In this document: piece by piece, positions 44,656-57,371 of the stretch | How the letters are laid out: each line of letters begins with the position of its first letter | Position numbering within the stretch: position 1 is the first letter of the stretch | Source: Mumia sp. zg.B17 | GTDB lineage: Bacteria > Actinomycetota > Actinomycetes > Propionibacteriales > Nocardioidaceae | DNA length: 64,000 nt | NCBI RefSeq assembly: GCF_019550915.1 | Contig: NZ_JAHWCI010000005.1 | Span: forward strand, 1 to 64,000 | Reading direction: 5' to 3' | The notes under the pieces: model-generated | Databases searched by the model: none | What the model was told of the DNA's origin: nothing | The model's input: only the letters and a program-made list of their open reading frames with translations | Translations under genes and position numbers: made by a program

Positions 44656-45873
44656 TCAGAGGGCCCCGACGATCTCGCGGGTGATGTCCATCGCCGTCCA
44701 GAGCTCGGCGTAGGAGGTGGTGAGCGGCGAGAGACCGAGCCTGATCATGTCGGGGTTCCGGAAGTCCGGGATGACGGCGGCCGCGTACATCGAGGCAGCG
44801 ACCTCACGAGCCTGGGGACCCTGCACCGTGACATGGGCCCCGCGCCGCGCCGGGTCACGTGGTGACGCGACGACGAAGCCGTGCGGGACGAGCCACGCGT
44901 CGGCGAGCTCGACGCACATCTGCGTGAGGGCGACCGCCTTCGTGCGGAGAGCGTCGATCCCCGCCTCGGCGACCAGCGAGACCGACGCGTCGACGGCGGC
45001 GATGCCAGGGACGTACGCGGTGCCGGACAGCATCGCCCGGATCGACCGGTCGGGATCGTACGTCGGTCCCATCGCGAAGCGGTCCGCGGTGCTCCACCAC
45101 CCGGTGATCGGCTGCCGCACGGTCCCCAGGTGCCGCTGCGCGACGTAGAGGAAGGCAGGCGCGCCCGGTCCGGCATTGAGGTACTTGTACGTGCAACCGA
45201 CGGCCAGGTCCACCCCCGCCTCGTCCAGCTCGATCGGGACGACGCCCGCGGAGTGACACAGGTCCCAGATCGCCAGCGCGCCGACCTCGTGGACCAGCGC
45301 CGTGGTCGCCGGCAGGTCGAGGAGCGCGCCCGAGCGGTAGTCGACGTGGCTCAGCAGCACCAGCGCCGTACGGTCGGAGAGCACCGCTCGCAGCTCGTCC
45401 TCGGTGACACCCTCGACCACGTCGGGGGACAGCCATCGCACGGTCATCCCGCGCGAGGCCGCCACGGAGTCGACGAGATAGCGGTCGGTGGGGAAGTCCA
45501 CGTCTGCGGCGACGATCTCGTCGCGGTCCGGCCTCAGGTCGCAGCCGGCGTGGAGCACCTTGAAGAGGTTGACCGACGTCGACTCGGCGATCACGGTCTG
45601 TCCGGGGGCGGCCCCGAGGCACGCCGCCGCCAGGCGGTCGCCGACCTGCTCAGGAAGCTCCAGCCACCCCTCCTCCCAGCTCCGGATCAGGCGCTCGCCC
45701 CACTGGCGGTGCAGGACGTCCTCCACGCGCTGGAGGGTCCGCCGCGGTGGTCGACCGAGCGAGTTGCCGTCGAGGTAGGCGACCGGGTCCTCGGCGAGGA
45801 GGAACTCCTCGCGGAATCGCGACAGCGGGTCGGCCGCGTCCAGCGCGACCGCGTCGTCGTAGGAGGGGATCAT
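44656..45873 (-). CDS. kynU: Kynureninase
   Basis: PLP enzyme splitting kynurenine to anthranilate and alanine in tryptophan breakdown. The 405-residue product shows YLDGNSLGRPP near the N-terminus, ESTSVNLFK for cofactor phosphate, IWDLCHSAGVVP with the PLP-facing Asp, the Lys in GCTYKYLNAGPG, and GWWSTADRFAMGP near the substrate. Other kynurenine genes (tryptophan dioxygenase, formamidase) are not in the window. ATG overlaps the stop of the P-type ATPase as ATGA, an odd pairing. Anthranilate or NAD supply are possible roles. Confidence 0.93.
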   Translation of the reverse strand: MIPSYDDAVALDAADPLSRFREEFLLAEDPVAYLDGNSLGRPPRRTLQRVEDVLHRQWGERLIRSWEEGWLELPEQVGDRLAAACLGAAPGQTVIAESTSVNLFKVLHAGCDLRPDRDEIVAADVDFPTDRYLVDSVAASRGMTVRWLSPDVVEGVTEDELRAVLSDRTALVLLSHVDYRSGALLDLPATTALVHEVGALAIWDLCHSAGVVPIELDEAGVDLAVGCTYKYLNAGPGAPAFLYVAQRHLGTVRQPITGWWSTADRFAMGPTYDPDRSIRAMLSGTAYVPGIAAVDASVSLVAEAGIDALRTKAVALTQMCVELADAWLVPHGFVVASPRDPARRGAHVTVQGPQAREVAASMYAAAVIPDFRNPDMIRLGLSPLTTSYAELWTAMDITREIVGAL

Positions 45874-48578
45874 CCGCCGATCTCACCATGGACGCCTCGC
45901 CAGCGGTCCACCGCCTTGCCGACCTCCACGAGGAGGAACACCGCGATCGCCAGCGCCGCGGTGTAGCCCCACACGTCGAGACCGATCGGTGCCGACTCGA
46001 ACCAGGTGTTCATGAACGGCAGATAGACGAAGCCGATCTGGGCGAGGACCATCGCCGCGGAGGAGATCCAGACGGCGGGGTTTCCGCGCAGCGCCCTCGT
46101 CGTCAGGCTCGAGGCGTCGAGGTAGCGGCTGTTGAACAGGTACGCGAGCTGGCCGAGAGCCAACATCGTGACGGCCGCCGTCCTGGCCTCGTCCAGCGAC
46201 AGCCCGGCGTCGTAGGTGGTGGTGAACACGAGCAGCGCTGCTCCGCCGATGAGGACCGACACGACCGCGATCCGCCAGCCGTAGGCGAGGTCGACGACCG
46301 AGGCACCCGGGTCGCGCGGACGCCGGTCCATGATCCCGGGCTCCGCCTTCTCGTAGGCGAGGGCCAACGACAGGGTCACGGCGGTCACCATGTTGATCCA
46401 CAGGACCTGCACCGGCTCGAGAGGCAGGGTCATGCCGAAGACGACGGCCACCAGCATCACGAGGGCCTGCGCCCCGTTGGTCGGCAGGAGGAACAGCACC
46501 GACTTGCGGACGTTGTCGTAGATCCGCCGGCCCTCCTCGACCGCCTTCTCGATGGTCGCGAAGTTGTCGTCGGCCAGGACGACGTCGGCCGCCTCCTTCG
46601 TCGCCTCCGTCCCCTTGATCCCCATCGCCACCCCGACGTCGGCCTGGGTGAGCGCAGGGGCGTCGTTGACACCGTCACCGGTCATGGCGACGACCTCGCG
46701 GTGGTGCTGGAGGGCGGAGACGATCCGGATCTTGTGCTCCGGGCTCGTCCGCGCATAGATGTCGACCTCCAGCACGGCCTCCCGCAGCTGCGTGGTGCTC
46801 ATCGCCTCGAGCTCGGCGCCGGTCAGGACACCGACCCCCTCACCCTCCACGATGCCCATCTCGCGCCCGATGGCGAGCGCCGTACCCGCGTGGTCACCGG
46901 TGATCATCTTGACCCGGATCCCGGCACGGTGGCACTTCTCGATCGCGGCGACGGCCTCCGGGCGTGGCGGGTCGACGATCCCGACCAGGCCGACCACCTC
47001 CAAGCCCTGGCTGACGTCCTCGTCGCTCAGGGCCTCCTCGCCGGGCCGAGGCGCGCCGACCGCCGCAGCCAGGACCCGCAGACCTTGGCTGCCCAGGTCC
47101 TCGATCCGCTCCGACCACCACTCGCGGTCGAGGGGCTCGGTCGACCCGTCTGCGCCACGCTGGGAACCACAGCGGTCGAGGATACGGTCGGGTGCACCCT
47201 TGACCGACACCTGCAGACTGCCGTCAGCCGCTCGGTCGAGCGTCGCCATGTACTTGGTCTGGGAGTCGAAGGGCACCACGTCGAGGCGCCTGCCGCCCGG
47301 GTCGTCGAAGGACGCCTTGAGAGCCAGCGTCCGCAGCGCACCGTCCGTCGGGACCCCGACGAGCGTCCAGTCGTCCCCGTCGCGGCGAACGACGGCGTCG
47401 TTGCAGCGCGCCATCACGGTCACCAGCTCGGCGAGGTCGGGGCGTTCCTCGCACCGCACGGGCGCGCCGCCGTCACGGATCTCGCCGTCCGGGGCGTACC
47501 CGATGCCGGTGACCTCGTACGCCGCCGCGCGCGTCACCACGGTGCGGGCCGTCATCTCGTTCTTGGTGAGCGTGCCGGTCTTGTCGGAGCAGATCGTCGT
47601 CACCGAGCCGAGCGCCTCGACGGCCGGAAGCTTGCGGGTGATCGCCCGCTCCCGCGCCATCTGCTGGACGCCGAGGGCGAGGATGATGGTGACCAGCGCG
47701 GGGAGACCCTCCGGGACGGCCGCGACCGCGAACCCGATCGTCGCCGACACGAGCTCGGGGATGTCGAAGTCGTGCACGAGGCGGCCGACGAGCACCATCA
47801 CGACCGCCATGACGGCGATCAGGAGCGCCAACGCCTTGCCGAACGCGTCGAGCTGGCGACTCAGCGGGGTCTCGAGCGGCTCGACCTCGTCGACGAGGGT
47901 CTGGATCCTGCCGACCTCGGTGCTCTGACCGGTCGCCGTCACGACCCCGAGCCCGCTCCCCTGCGTCACGAGCGTCCCGGAGAAGACCATGTCGGCGCGG
48001 TCCCCCACCCCTGCATCCGCGGCCACGACGTCGACGTCCTTGCTGGAGGGCACGGACTCGCCGGTGAGCGCGGACTCCTCGACCTGGAGGTTCGAGGCCG
48101 CCAGGAGCCGCAGGTCGGCGGGGACCTTGTCGCCGCCCCGGAGGCGTACGACGTCGCCGGGGGCGAGCGCTTCGGCGTCCACACGACGCCAGCCACCGTC
48201 ACGGCGTACGTCGGCCTGCACGCTCAGCATCGTGCGGATGCCGGCCAAGGCCTTCTCGGCCCGGCCTTCCTGGATCAGGCCGATCGCGGCGTTGATGACC
48301 GCGACCGCCAGGATCACCGTGAAGTCGACCCAGTCCTCCAGGACGGCCTTCGCTGCCGCGGACGCCAGGAGGATGTAGATCAACGTGTCCTCGAACTGAG
48401 CGACCACCCGCTTCCACCACGGGGTCGGCTCGGGCGGCGGCAGACGGTTGGGACCCACGTCGGCGAGCCGGCGTTCGGCCTCGGCGTCGGTCAGCCCGTC
48501 ACGCGACGTCCCCAGGCGCTCCAGGACCTCGTCGACGGGAGTGGCCCAGACCGGCGGTTGATCGGTGACCTCGTCCAT
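45870..48578 (-). CDS. Cation-transporting P-type ATPase (P2A, Ca2+-ATPase like)
   Basis: 902-residue membrane pump. The N-terminal domain starts with [22 protein letters not shown]. The actuator motif is LTGES, the phosphorylation loop is [12 protein letters not shown], membrane segment 4 has [12 protein letters not shown], and the hinge is [10 protein letters not shown]. Ten membrane segments with the C-terminal Cation_ATPase_C domain fit the SERCA/PMCA-like group, so Ca2+ or another divalent cation is expected. ATG at 48578 has weak signals. It is divergent from the oxidase-like gene at 48644 and coupled to kynU. Confidence 0.92.
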   Translation of the reverse strand: MDEVTDQPPVWATPVDEVLERLGTSRDGLTDAEAERRLADVGPNRLPPPEPTPWWKRVVAQFEDTLIYILLASAAAKAVLEDWVDFTVILAVAVINAAIGLIQEGRAEKALAGIRTMLSVQADVRRDGGWRRVDAEALAPGDVVRLRGGDKVPADLRLLAASNLQVEESALTGESVPSSKDVDVVAADAGVGDRADMVFSGTLVTQGSGLGVVTATGQSTEVGRIQTLVDEVEPLETPLSRQLDAFGKALALLIAVMAVVMVLVGRLVHDFDIPELVSATIGFAVAAVPEGLPALVTIILALGVQQMARERAITRKLPAVEALGSVTTICSDKTGTLTKNEMTARTVVTRAAAYEVTGIGYAPDGEIRDGGAPVRCEERPDLAELVTVMARCNDAVVRRDGDDWTLVGVPTDGALRTLALKASFDDPGGRRLDVVPFDSQTKYMATLDRAADGSLQVSVKGAPDRILDRCGSQRGADGSTEPLDREWWSERIEDLGSQGLRVLAAAVGAPRPGEEALSDEDVSQGLEVVGLVGIVDPPRPEAVAAIEKCHRAGIRVKMITGDHAGTALAIGREMGIVEGEGVGVLTGAELEAMSTTQLREAVLEVDIYARTSPEHKIRIVSALQHHREVVAMTGDGVNDAPALTQADVGVAMGIKGTEATKEAADVVLADDNFATIEKAVEEGRRIYDNVRKSVLFLLPTNGAQALVMLVAVVFGMTLPLEPVQVLWINMVTAVTLSLALAYEKAEPGIMDRRPRDPGASVVDLAYGWRIAVVSVLIGGAALLVFTTTYDAGLSLDEARTAAVTMLALGQLAYLFNSRYLDASSLTTRALRGNPAVWISSAAMVLAQIGFVYLPFMNTWFESAPIGLDVWGYTAALAIAVFLLVEVGKAVDRWRGVHGEIGG

Positions 48579-48643
48579 GGGTCCATCGAACCGTGGCTGG
48601 TCTTGCGCCGCACCCGCGGGTCCCCTTCGCGTTACGGTGAACC

Positions 48644-49054
48644 ATGAGCGTCGCTCCCACGATCCCCGCCGCGGTCGCCGAACGCCTGGCCGAGGACCTC
48701 GTCGTCTGGCTGACGACCGTGAACGCGGCCGGGGAGCCGACACCCACACCCGTCTGGTTCGTCTGGCACGACGGCGCGCTGTGGATCCGGAGCCGGCCCG
48801 AGGGCGCCAAGATCGCGCACCTCGCCGCCAATCCGCACGTCGCGCTCAACCTCAACAGCGACCGCGCAGGCAACGACGTCGTCGTCCTCAACGGGACGGC
48901 GACCATCGAGGAGACCATGCCGGACGAGACGTGGGCCGCCTACACCGGCAAGTACGGCAACCAGATCTCCGGGCTCGGCTCCACGGCGGAGTCCTTCGCG
49001 GAGTCCTACTCGACCACGCTGCGCGTCGCGGTCGGGCGGGTACGCAGCTGGTAG
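48644..49054 (+). CDS. PPOX-class F420/FMN-dependent oxidoreductase
   Basis: 136-residue split-barrel protein of the pyridoxamine-5'-phosphate oxidase-like class. VVWLTTVNAAGEPTPTPVWF near 20-39 and ALWIRSRPEGAKIAHLAANP near 45-64 match the TIGR03667/F420-binding group. The cofactor is probably F420, common in actinobacteria, but FMN is possible. Substrate unknown. TACGGT lies 5 nt before the ATG without an RBS, a leaderless pattern. Divergent from the P-type ATPase gene. Confidence 0.88.
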   Translation: MSVAPTIPAAVAERLAEDLVVWLTTVNAAGEPTPTPVWFVWHDGALWIRSRPEGAKIAHLAANPHVALNLNSDRAGNDVVVLNGTATIEETMPDETWAAYTGKYGNQISGLGSTAESFAESYSTTLRVAVGRVRSW

Positions 49055-49089
49055 CAGGGCACGCCTGACGCTGCGGTGGCCGCGCCAGG

Positions 49090-50412
49090 TCAGTCCAGGT
49101 CGTCCAGCGACTCGAACGGGCCGACCACCGCGAGGGCGGGTTTGCCGGCGAACATCCGGGCCACCTCGCGCGCGTCGTCGAGCGTCACGGCGTCGATGCT
49201 GGCGAGCAGGTCGTCGATGCCGGCCAGCTCGCCGTGGAGGAGGTCGGCCTTGGCGATGCGGCTCATCCGCGAGGCGGGGTCCTCGAGCCCGAGCACCACG
49301 CTCCCCTTGAGCTGTCCCTTGCCGCGCTCGAGCTCCTCGGCGGTCGGTCCGCGCTCGGCGAACGTGCCGAGCTCGTCGCGGACGACCTTGAGCACGTCGC
49401 CGAGCTTGCCCGGCGCGCACCCCGCGTAGACGCCGAGCATGCCGGCGTCGGCATAGCTGGCGCCGAACGAGTAGACCGAGTACGCGAGGCCGCGCTTCTC
49501 GCGGATCTCTTGGAACAGGCGGGAGGACATGCCCCCTCCGAGCACCGCGTTGACCACGCCGAGAGCGTGCCGGCGGTCGTCTCCGCGCTGCACGCCGGGC
49601 AGCGCCGCGACGACGTTGGCCTGCTCGGTCGGCCGGGCCACGAGGCCGCGAGCGCGCCGGAACCGCGTACGGCCGCCGCCCCTGCGGACGGCGGCGGGAC
49701 CGGCGTCACCGGCGATGGCGAGCACCCGGCCGAACGCCTGCGCGACCTGCTCGACGACCCGCTCGTGGTCGACGTTGCCGGCGACGGAGACCACCATCGC
49801 CGACGGCACGTAGCGGCGGCGGTAGTAACGCAGGATCTGCGGGCGTGTCAGCTCGCGGATCGTGCCGGGGTCACCGGCGACCGGGCGACCGAGCGGCGTG
49901 GGTCCCCAGGCGAGCGACGTCGCCAGGTTGTGGACGACGTCGTCCGGGTCGTCCTCGTTCATGGCGATCTCTTCGAGGATGACGTCGCGCTCAGCCTCGA
50001 CGTCCTCGGTGGTGATGAGCGAGTCGGTCACCATGTCGGCGAGCACGTCGACGGCCAGCGGCAGATCGTCGTCGAGGACGCGTGCGTGGTAGCACGTGTA
50101 CTCCTTGCCGGTGAAGGCGTTCATCTCTCCACCGACCGCGTCGAGGGCGGCGGAGATGTCCAGGGCCGAGCGCGTGCTCGTCCCCTTGAAGAGCAGGTGC
50201 TCCAGGAAGTGCGACGCACCGGACAGGGTCGGGGCCTCGTCGCGAGACCCGACCCCGACCCAGATGCCGATGGTGGCCGTCCGCACGCCCGGCATGGCCT
50301 CGGTCACCACACGCAGCCCACCCTTGAGGACCGTCCGGCGGACGAGTCCGCCTTCGGTCAGGAGGGTGCGTGTGGTGCCCGGGCTCTGGTCCGGGTCGAG
50401 CAGGACGGTCAC
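49090..50412 (-). CDS. M16 family zinc metallopeptidase
   Basis: 440-residue processing-peptidase homologue. The zinc motif HFLEH is at about residues 68-72 ([14 protein letters not shown]), followed by the distal Glu in [17 protein letters not shown]. The C-terminal half carries the R/Y-type [18 protein letters not shown]. It keeps both halves of the fold in one chain. Start overlaps the pnp stop by 4 bp. The pnp-M16 order is conserved in actinobacteria; natural substrates are unknown. Confidence 0.93.
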   Translation of the reverse strand: MTVLLDPDQSPGTTRTLLTEGGLVRRTVLKGGLRVVTEAMPGVRTATIGIWVGVGSRDEAPTLSGASHFLEHLLFKGTSTRSALDISAALDAVGGEMNAFTGKEYTCYHARVLDDDLPLAVDVLADMVTDSLITTEDVEAERDVILEEIAMNEDDPDDVVHNLATSLAWGPTPLGRPVAGDPGTIRELTRPQILRYYRRRYVPSAMVVSVAGNVDHERVVEQVAQAFGRVLAIAGDAGPAAVRRGGGRTRFRRARGLVARPTEQANVVAALPGVQRGDDRRHALGVVNAVLGGGMSSRLFQEIREKRGLAYSVYSFGASYADAGMLGVYAGCAPGKLGDVLKVVRDELGTFAERGPTAEELERGKGQLKGSVVLGLEDPASRMSRIAKADLLHGELAGIDDLLASIDAVTLDDAREVARMFAGKPALAVVGPFESLDDLD

Positions 50413-52652
50413 GAAGCGCTGTCGGCCTTCGCGGCGGTGTCCGCGCCCTCGGCGGGAGCCTCGTCCGCGGACGAGCCCTCCACGACGGGGATCAGCGACA
50501 GCTTGCCGCGGTCGTCGATCTCGGCGATGGAGACCATGACCTTCTGGCCGACCTTGACGACGTCGTCGACGTTCTCGACACGCTTGCCGTCGTTGAGGTC
50601 ACGCAGCTTGCTGATGTGCAGCAGGCCGTCCTTGCCCGGCATCAGCGAGACGAACGCACCGAAGTTGGTCGTCTTGACGACCGTGCCGAGGTAGCGCTCG
50701 CCGATCTCGGGCATCGTCGGGTTGGCGATGGCGTTGATCGCCGCACGGGCGGCCTCTGCTGCCTCGCCCGACTCTGCGCCGACGTAGACGGTGCCGTCGT
50801 CCTCGAGCGTGATCTGCGCACCCGTGTCGTCCTGGATCTGGTTGATGACCTTGCCCTTGGGGCCGATCACCTCACCGATCTTGTCGACCGGGATGTGGAT
50901 CGTGATGATCCGCGGCGCGTAGAGCGACATCTCGTCCGGAGTCGAGATGGCCTCGTTCATGACGTCGAGGATCGTGAACCGCGCGTCGCGAGCCTGGGTC
51001 AGCGCACCTGCGAGCACCGACGCCGGGATCCCGTCGAGCTTGGTGTCGAGCTGCAGGGCGGTGACGAACTCGCGCGTGCCGGCGACCTTGAAGTCCATGT
51101 CGCCGTAGGCATCCTCGGCGCCGAGGATGTCGGTCAGCGTGACGAACTCCGTCTTGCCGTCGACCTCGCCCGAGATCAGACCCATCGCGATGCCCGCGAC
51201 CGGGGCGCGCAGCGGCACACCGGCGTTGAGCAGCGCCATCGTCGAGGCGCAGACCGAGCCCATCGAGGTGGAGCCGTTGGAGCTGAGCGCCTCGGAGACC
51301 TGACGGATCGCGTAGGGGAACTCCTCGCGAGCCGGCAGCACCGGCATGAGCGCACGGCCGGCGAGGGCGCCGTGACCGACCTCGCGCCGCTTCGGCGAAC
51401 CGACACGACCGGTCTCACCGGTCGAGTACGGCGGGAAGTTGTAGTTGTGCAGGTAGCGACGGGCGCGCTCGGGCGAGAGCGTGTCGAGCTTCTGCTCCAT
51501 CGTCAGCATGTTGAGCGTCGTGACGCCGAGGATCTGCGTCTCGCCGCGCTCGAACAGCGCCGAGCCGTGGACGCGCGGGATCGTGCCGACCTCGGCGTGC
51601 AGCGTACGGATGTCGGCGAGTCCGCGACCGTCGATGCGGATCTTGTCGGTGAGCACGCGCTGGCGGACGAGCTTCTTGGTGACCGCACGGACAGCCGCGC
51701 CGAGCTCCTTCTCGCGACCCTCGAACTGCTCGCCGAGCTTGTCGAGGACGTCGGCCTTGATGGCGTCGAGACGCTCCTCGCGCTCCGCCTTGCCGGCGAT
51801 GGTGAGCGCCTGACGCAGGTCCTCGGAGGCAGCCGCCTCGACCGCGTCGTAGGCGTCGTCCTGGTAGTCGAGGAAGACCGGGAACTCCTGCACCGGCTTG
51901 GCTGCCGACGCGGCGAGCGCGGCCTGCGCCTCGCACAGCGTGCGGATGAACGGCTTGGAAGCCTCGAGGCCCTCGGCCACGATCTCCTCGGTCGGCGCGG
52001 TGGCGCCGCCGCGGACGAGCTCCCACGTGACCTCGGTCGACTCGGCCTCGACCATCATGATCGCGACGTCGTCACCGGCGATGCGGCCCGCGACGACCAT
52101 GTCGAACACGGCGTTCTCGAGCTCGGAGTGCTTCGGGAACGCGACCCACTGGCCGTCGATGAGCGCGACCCGCACGCCACCGATGGGGCCGGAGAACGGC
52201 AGGCCCGAGATCTGCGTCGAAGCCGACGCGGCGTTGATCGCGAGGACGTCGTAGGCGACGTCGGGGTTGAGTGCCATCACGGTGATGACGACCTGCACCT
52301 CGTTGCGCAGACCCTTCTTGAAGGTCGGGCGCAGCGGGCGGTCGATGAGGCGGCAGGTGAGGATCGCGTCCTCGCTCGGCCGTCCCTCACGCCGGAAGAA
52401 CGAGCCGGGGATGCGACCCGCGGCGTACATGCGCTCCTCGACGTCGACCGTGAGCGGGAAGAAGTCGAAGTGGTCCTTCGGGTGCTTCCCAGCGGTCGTC
52501 GTCGACAGCAGCATCGTGTCGTCGTCGAGGAAGGCGGTGACAGCACCGCCGGCCTGGCGAGCCAGCACACCGGTCTCGAAGCGGATCTCCCGCTTGCCGA
52601 AGCGGCCGTTGTCGATGACAGCAGTGGTGGAGTGGATCTCGGGTCCCGTCAT
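50409..52652 (-). CDS. pnp: Polynucleotide phosphorylase / guanosine pentaphosphate synthetase
   Basis: 3'-to-5' phosphorolytic exoribonuclease; actinobacterial members can also make pppGpp. The 747-residue product has two RNase PH domains (the second with SDGRGL-like [13 protein letters not shown] and [20 protein letters not shown]), then a KH domain near 600-660 with [14 protein letters not shown] and an S1 domain near 670-740 ([16 protein letters not shown]). C-terminal tail is acidic. Start ATG has AAGGGG upstream, and a hairpin lies in the leader. Confidence 0.97.
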   Translation of the reverse strand: MTGPEIHSTTAVIDNGRFGKREIRFETGVLARQAGGAVTAFLDDDTMLLSTTTAGKHPKDHFDFFPLTVDVEERMYAAGRIPGSFFRREGRPSEDAILTCRLIDRPLRPTFKKGLRNEVQVVITVMALNPDVAYDVLAINAASASTQISGLPFSGPIGGVRVALIDGQWVAFPKHSELENAVFDMVVAGRIAGDDVAIMMVEAESTEVTWELVRGGATAPTEEIVAEGLEASKPFIRTLCEAQAALAASAAKPVQEFPVFLDYQDDAYDAVEAAASEDLRQALTIAGKAEREERLDAIKADVLDKLGEQFEGREKELGAAVRAVTKKLVRQRVLTDKIRIDGRGLADIRTLHAEVGTIPRVHGSALFERGETQILGVTTLNMLTMEQKLDTLSPERARRYLHNYNFPPYSTGETGRVGSPKRREVGHGALAGRALMPVLPAREEFPYAIRQVSEALSSNGSTSMGSVCASTMALLNAGVPLRAPVAGIAMGLISGEVDGKTEFVTLTDILGAEDAYGDMDFKVAGTREFVTALQLDTKLDGIPASVLAGALTQARDARFTILDVMNEAISTPDEMSLYAPRIITIHIPVDKIGEVIGPKGKVINQIQDDTGAQITLEDDGTVYVGAESGEAAEAARAAINAIANPTMPEIGERYLGTVVKTTNFGAFVSLMPGKDGLLHISKLRDLNDGKRVENVDDVVKVGQKVMVSIAEIDDRGKLSLIPVVEGSSADEAPAEGADTAAKADSAS

Positions 52653-52666
52653 GGGTACCCCTTTCT

Positions 52667-52685
52667 CACGCGCATCCTGCGCGTG
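52667..52685 (-). promoter_or_regulatory. Hairpin in the pnp 5' leader
   Basis: CACGCGCA (52667-52674) and TGCGCGTG (52678-52685) form a perfect 8-bp stem with a 3-nt loop, just before the pnp ribosome site. In E. coli pnp is autoregulated through RNase III cutting a leader stem. The stem here is much shorter, so the same mechanism is only a suggestion. Confidence 0.45.
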
Positions 52686-52896
52686 CGTCTCGCGGAGCAG
52701 TCACGCGAGCGGGCGTGCGCACCGTCTGGGTGCGCCATCGGCCCCGGGGGCGCCGGTCTTCGATCGAGGTCCGCGAAGTGCGGCGTACGAGGTGTCGTAC
52801 AGCGCCATCCGCGGGCCACTACCGAGGACCGAGCGTCGCCCCGTGTGCTGCTCCGTCTGCTTGCGGTCGTGCGATGTGGAGTTGTGGTCAGGAACG

Positions 52897-52941
52897 ATGA
52901 GACGAGCGGCCCGTCCTTGGCGGAGGGGCCGCTCGTCTCAT
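52897..52941 (-). terminator. Terminator of rpsO
   Basis: ATGAGACGAGCGGCCC (52897-52912) and GGGCCGCTCGTCTCAT (52926-52941) form a perfect 16-bp stem with a 13-nt loop. It begins 2 nt after the rpsO stop on the minus strand and is followed there by TCGTTCCTG. It separates rpsO from pnp. The rest of the 291-bp gap is pnp promoter and leader. Confidence 0.85.
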
Positions 52942-52943
52942 GA

Positions 52944-53240
52944 TCAACGGCGCAGGCCGAGGCGCTCGATGAGGCTTCGGTAGCGGGCGATGTCGTTCTT
53001 CTGGAGGTAGTTCAGGAGGCGGCGACGCTGGCCGACCATCAGCAGCAGGCCGCGCCGGCTGTGGTGGTCGTGCTTGTGCGTCTTGAGGTGCTCCGTCAGG
53101 TGCGCGATGCGCGCCGTCAGGAGAGCGACCTGGACCTCCGGAGAACCGGTGTCGCCCTCGGTCGTCGCGAACTCCGCGATGATGTCCTTGCGGTCGACGT
53201 CCTTGATCTCGGCAGGGGTGTACGTCTTGGTCGCGCTCAC
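52944..53240 (-). CDS. rpsO: 30S ribosomal protein S15
   Basis: Primary 16S rRNA binding protein of the small subunit. The 98-residue product has the signature [20 protein letters not shown] and ends [15 protein letters not shown]. It is about 9 residues longer than in E. coli at the N-terminus. GTG at 53240 is supported by AAAGGAG 7 nt upstream; a longer open frame to 53507 is not credible. ribF, normally next door, is 10 kb away. Confidence 0.97.
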   Translation of the reverse strand: MSATKTYTPAEIKDVDRKDIIAEFATTEGDTGSPEVQVALLTARIAHLTEHLKTHKHDHHSRRGLLLMVGQRRRLLNYLQKNDIARYRSLIERLGLRR

Positions 53241-53431
53241 GCGGTCTCCTTTGGTCGTTGCACGGCGCGCCGGGGCATGTTCACCCGGGCACTCTGGATC
53301 CGTGGCCGATCTGACGGCAACGTCCAGCGTATCAGCGGCCGCGACCCATCCCCAATCCGGACGCCTGCCGGCAGTTGTGCTGTCGGCGGGGCTGACGCAC
53401 CATCGGAGGTATCCGACGACGGAGGTGGCGC

Positions 53432-53638
53432 ATGTCTGACTTCGAGAGCGAGTCCTACGATACCGAAGCCCCGCTCGACGACGACGGGCCGGAGGAGCGT
53501 CTGACACCGGACCCGGAGCTGGATCCCACGCCCCGGGTGGACGTCGACGAGGTCGACCCCGACGCGGATGCCGCCGAGGCCGACCAGGTGGAGCAGGCCT
53601 GGGAGGTCGCTCTCGACGACGACTTCGACCGGGGCTGA
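53432..53638 (+). CDS. Small acidic protein, 68 aa
   Basis: Unrecognised. About one third of residues are Asp or Glu, with low-complexity [18 protein letters not shown] near 37-54 and no Cys or hydrophobic core, so it is probably disordered. GGAGGT lies at the right distance before the ATG, which supports translation. It is convergent with the glutaminase gene with a 9-bp gap. Small acidic proteins of this kind are common in actinobacteria; function cannot be inferred. Confidence 0.6.
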   Translation: MSDFESESYDTEAPLDDDGPEERLTPDPELDPTPRVDVDEVDPDADAAEADQVEQAWEVALDDDFDRG

Positions 53639-53647
53639 CCGGTCGCG

Positions 53648-54937
53648 TCAGCGATCGTCGCCGACCCCGGCGACCTCGTCGAGGTCGGCGACGACGACGA
53701 CCTGGCCGCCGTCTCCAGGGTCTGGGTCGGGAAGGATCGAGTCCGGGTCGACGAGGTATACATGACGACCCTCGAGCGTGAGCCGCCGCGCAACCTCCAG
53801 CAGCATGCGCCGGGCCACGTCGTCGATCGACGAGACCATGGTGAGGTCCAGTGCGACCCTCGACTCGGCACGTACGGTTTCGACGGCTTCTCGTACGACC
53901 CTCTCGGCCCCGGCGAAGCGGATCCCGCCCTGAAGCTGGAGAACCCGGACCGCATCCTGCCCGGCACCGACGACGTGGTTGGACCGTACGACCGCGCGAG
54001 CAGCGGGCGGAACCTCCATCAGATGCAGGCCCATGTCGGACGAGAACCGTTCGAACAGCGACACCCCGCGCACGCTGTTCCCGTGCGGGTCCAACCGGGG
54101 TGAGAACGTCGCGATGCCGATCTGACCAGGAAGGGCACCGATGAGCCCGCCCGCCACCCCGCTCTTCGCCGGGATGCCGACCTGGGTGGCCCAGTCACCG
54201 GCGGCGTCGTACATCCCGCAGGTGGACATGACGCTGAGGACCTGACGGACCACCGGCGAAGGCACGACCCGCTCCCCCGAGCTGGGGTTGACTCCCCCGT
54301 TGGCCAGGGTCGCGGCCATCACGGCGAGATCGCGGGCAGAGACCAGCAGGGAGCACTGGCGGGTGTAGCCCTCGACGACGGTGTGCGGATCATCGGTGAG
54401 GATGTCGTGGCTGCGGAGCATGTGCCCGATGGCCAGGTTGCGGTGCGCGTGCTCCATCTCCGACGCCCACACCGACTCGTCGGTCTCCAGCCGGCGGCCG
54501 GCGAACGCCGAGAGCCCGCTGACCACGCGCGCCATACGCCCCGCGGGGTCGGCTCCTTCGGGCCCGGTCAGTGAGTGAGCGGTGATCGCACCGGCATTGA
54601 TCATGGGGTTGAGCGGACGCCCGGAGTCGGGTTCGAGGGAGATCTCGTTGAATGCCTCCCCGGATGGCTCGACGCCGACCTTGTCCAGGACCGCGTCGAA
54701 GCCTCGATCGGCGAGGGCCAGCGCGTAGACGAACGGCTTGGAGATCGATTGGATGGTGAACGGGGCGTCGACATCACCGGCGCCGTAGACCTCGCCGTCG
54801 ACGGTGGCGAAGACCGCGGCGAGACACCGAGGGTCCGCCGTGGCGAGCTCGGGGATGTACCCGGCCGGCGCGCCGGACGTGTTCGAGACGACGTGAGAGA
54901 GCGCCTCAGCGAGGTAGTCGGGGATCGGTGACCGCAC
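53648..54937 (-). CDS. glsA: Glutaminase A fused to STAS domain
   Basis: 429 residues. The serine-dependent beta-lactamase fold glutaminase (about 5-305) hydrolyses glutamine to glutamate; the SxxK motif is in TIQSISKPF (Ser64, Lys67), with [15 protein letters not shown] and [17 protein letters not shown] also typical. A C-terminal STAS domain follows (about 330-410, [19 protein letters not shown]), normally found in anti-anti-sigma factors and carrying a Ser target. It is the last gene of the operon from 58281. GTG start lies 6 nt after the hydrolase stop. The nearby kinase makes phosphorylation of the STAS part an appealing guess. Confidence 0.9.
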   Translation of the reverse strand: MRSPIPDYLAEALSHVVSNTSGAPAGYIPELATADPRCLAAVFATVDGEVYGAGDVDAPFTIQSISKPFVYALALADRGFDAVLDKVGVEPSGEAFNEISLEPDSGRPLNPMINAGAITAHSLTGPEGADPAGRMARVVSGLSAFAGRRLETDESVWASEMEHAHRNLAIGHMLRSHDILTDDPHTVVEGYTRQCSLLVSARDLAVMAATLANGGVNPSSGERVVPSPVVRQVLSVMSTCGMYDAAGDWATQVGIPAKSGVAGGLIGALPGQIGIATFSPRLDPHGNSVRGVSLFERFSSDMGLHLMEVPPAARAVVRSNHVVGAGQDAVRVLQLQGGIRFAGAERVVREAVETVRAESRVALDLTMVSSIDDVARRMLLEVARRLTLEGRHVYLVDPDSILPDPDPGDGGQVVVVADLDEVAGVGDDR

Positions 54938-54943
54938 GAGCGC

Positions 54944-56651
<1,708 letters not shown>

Positions 56652-56655
<4 letters not shown>

Positions 56656-57371
56656 CGGCGCGGCTCCCATCGGAAGTACCGCGATGCCAGCGCGAAGGCA
56701 GCGACGACCCAGCCCAGCGTGGGCGCCAGGAGCGGCAGCGACTCGACAACCGGGACACCGCCGTTCCAGGCGTTGACGACCAGCTGGGTGGCCGAGCCCC
56801 CGGGGAGCAGACGCTTGAGCACGGCAAGGTCCTCGAGGCCCGTGATCCCCACCCAGCTCGCGACGGCGATCACGACCAGGCTCACCGGCAGGGTCGTCAC
56901 CTGGGCGTGCTCCGGAGAGTTCGTGAGTCCGGTCGTGGCCAGCGCCAGGCCGACCATCATGGCGGCGATGGCGAGGATCGCCACGACGAGGATCGGGATG
57001 TCGACCGGCGCGGTGGCCACCACCCCGAGGACGACCAGGATCGCGACCGTCTGCCCGAGCGCGATGACGGTGATCGGCAGCACGAGCCCTGTCAGGATCT
57101 CGGCGTCGCTCGCTGCGGTGGAACGCAGCCGTTTGAGGAACAGGTTCTGTCGCCGCGAAGCCAGGGTGGTCACCGCGGTGGTGTAGAGGCCGAAGGCCAT
57201 CACCGTGAAGAGCACGATCGCCGCGATGTAACCGAGGCTGGCCCCGTCGGCGAATGCCTCGTGCCGGTAGACGAAGAGCCCACCGACGGCCAACGGGATG
57301 ATCAGGCCCGTGACCATGACCAGCCGGTTCCGGAAGATCTGGATCAGCTCACTACGCGCGATCGCCAACAT
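56652..57371 (-). CDS. ABC-2 type permease
   Basis: 239 residues with six hydrophobic segments and the opening ARSELIQIFRNRLVMVTGL, the YadH/ABC-2 style amphipathic helix. A central loop has RRQNLFLKRLRSTAASDAEI. It partners with the ATPase at 57352, whose gene it overlaps by 20 bp. Its stop overlaps the kinase start. Export of a lipid or drug-like molecule is the usual role; no substrate information is visible. Confidence 0.85.

Noticed and set aside
45747-48647. 966-codon plus-strand open frame opposite the P-type ATPase
   Set aside because: Same antisense signature; the ATPase motifs are on the minus strand.
50370-52943. 857-codon plus-strand open frame opposite pnp
   Set aside because: Antisense shadow of pnp.
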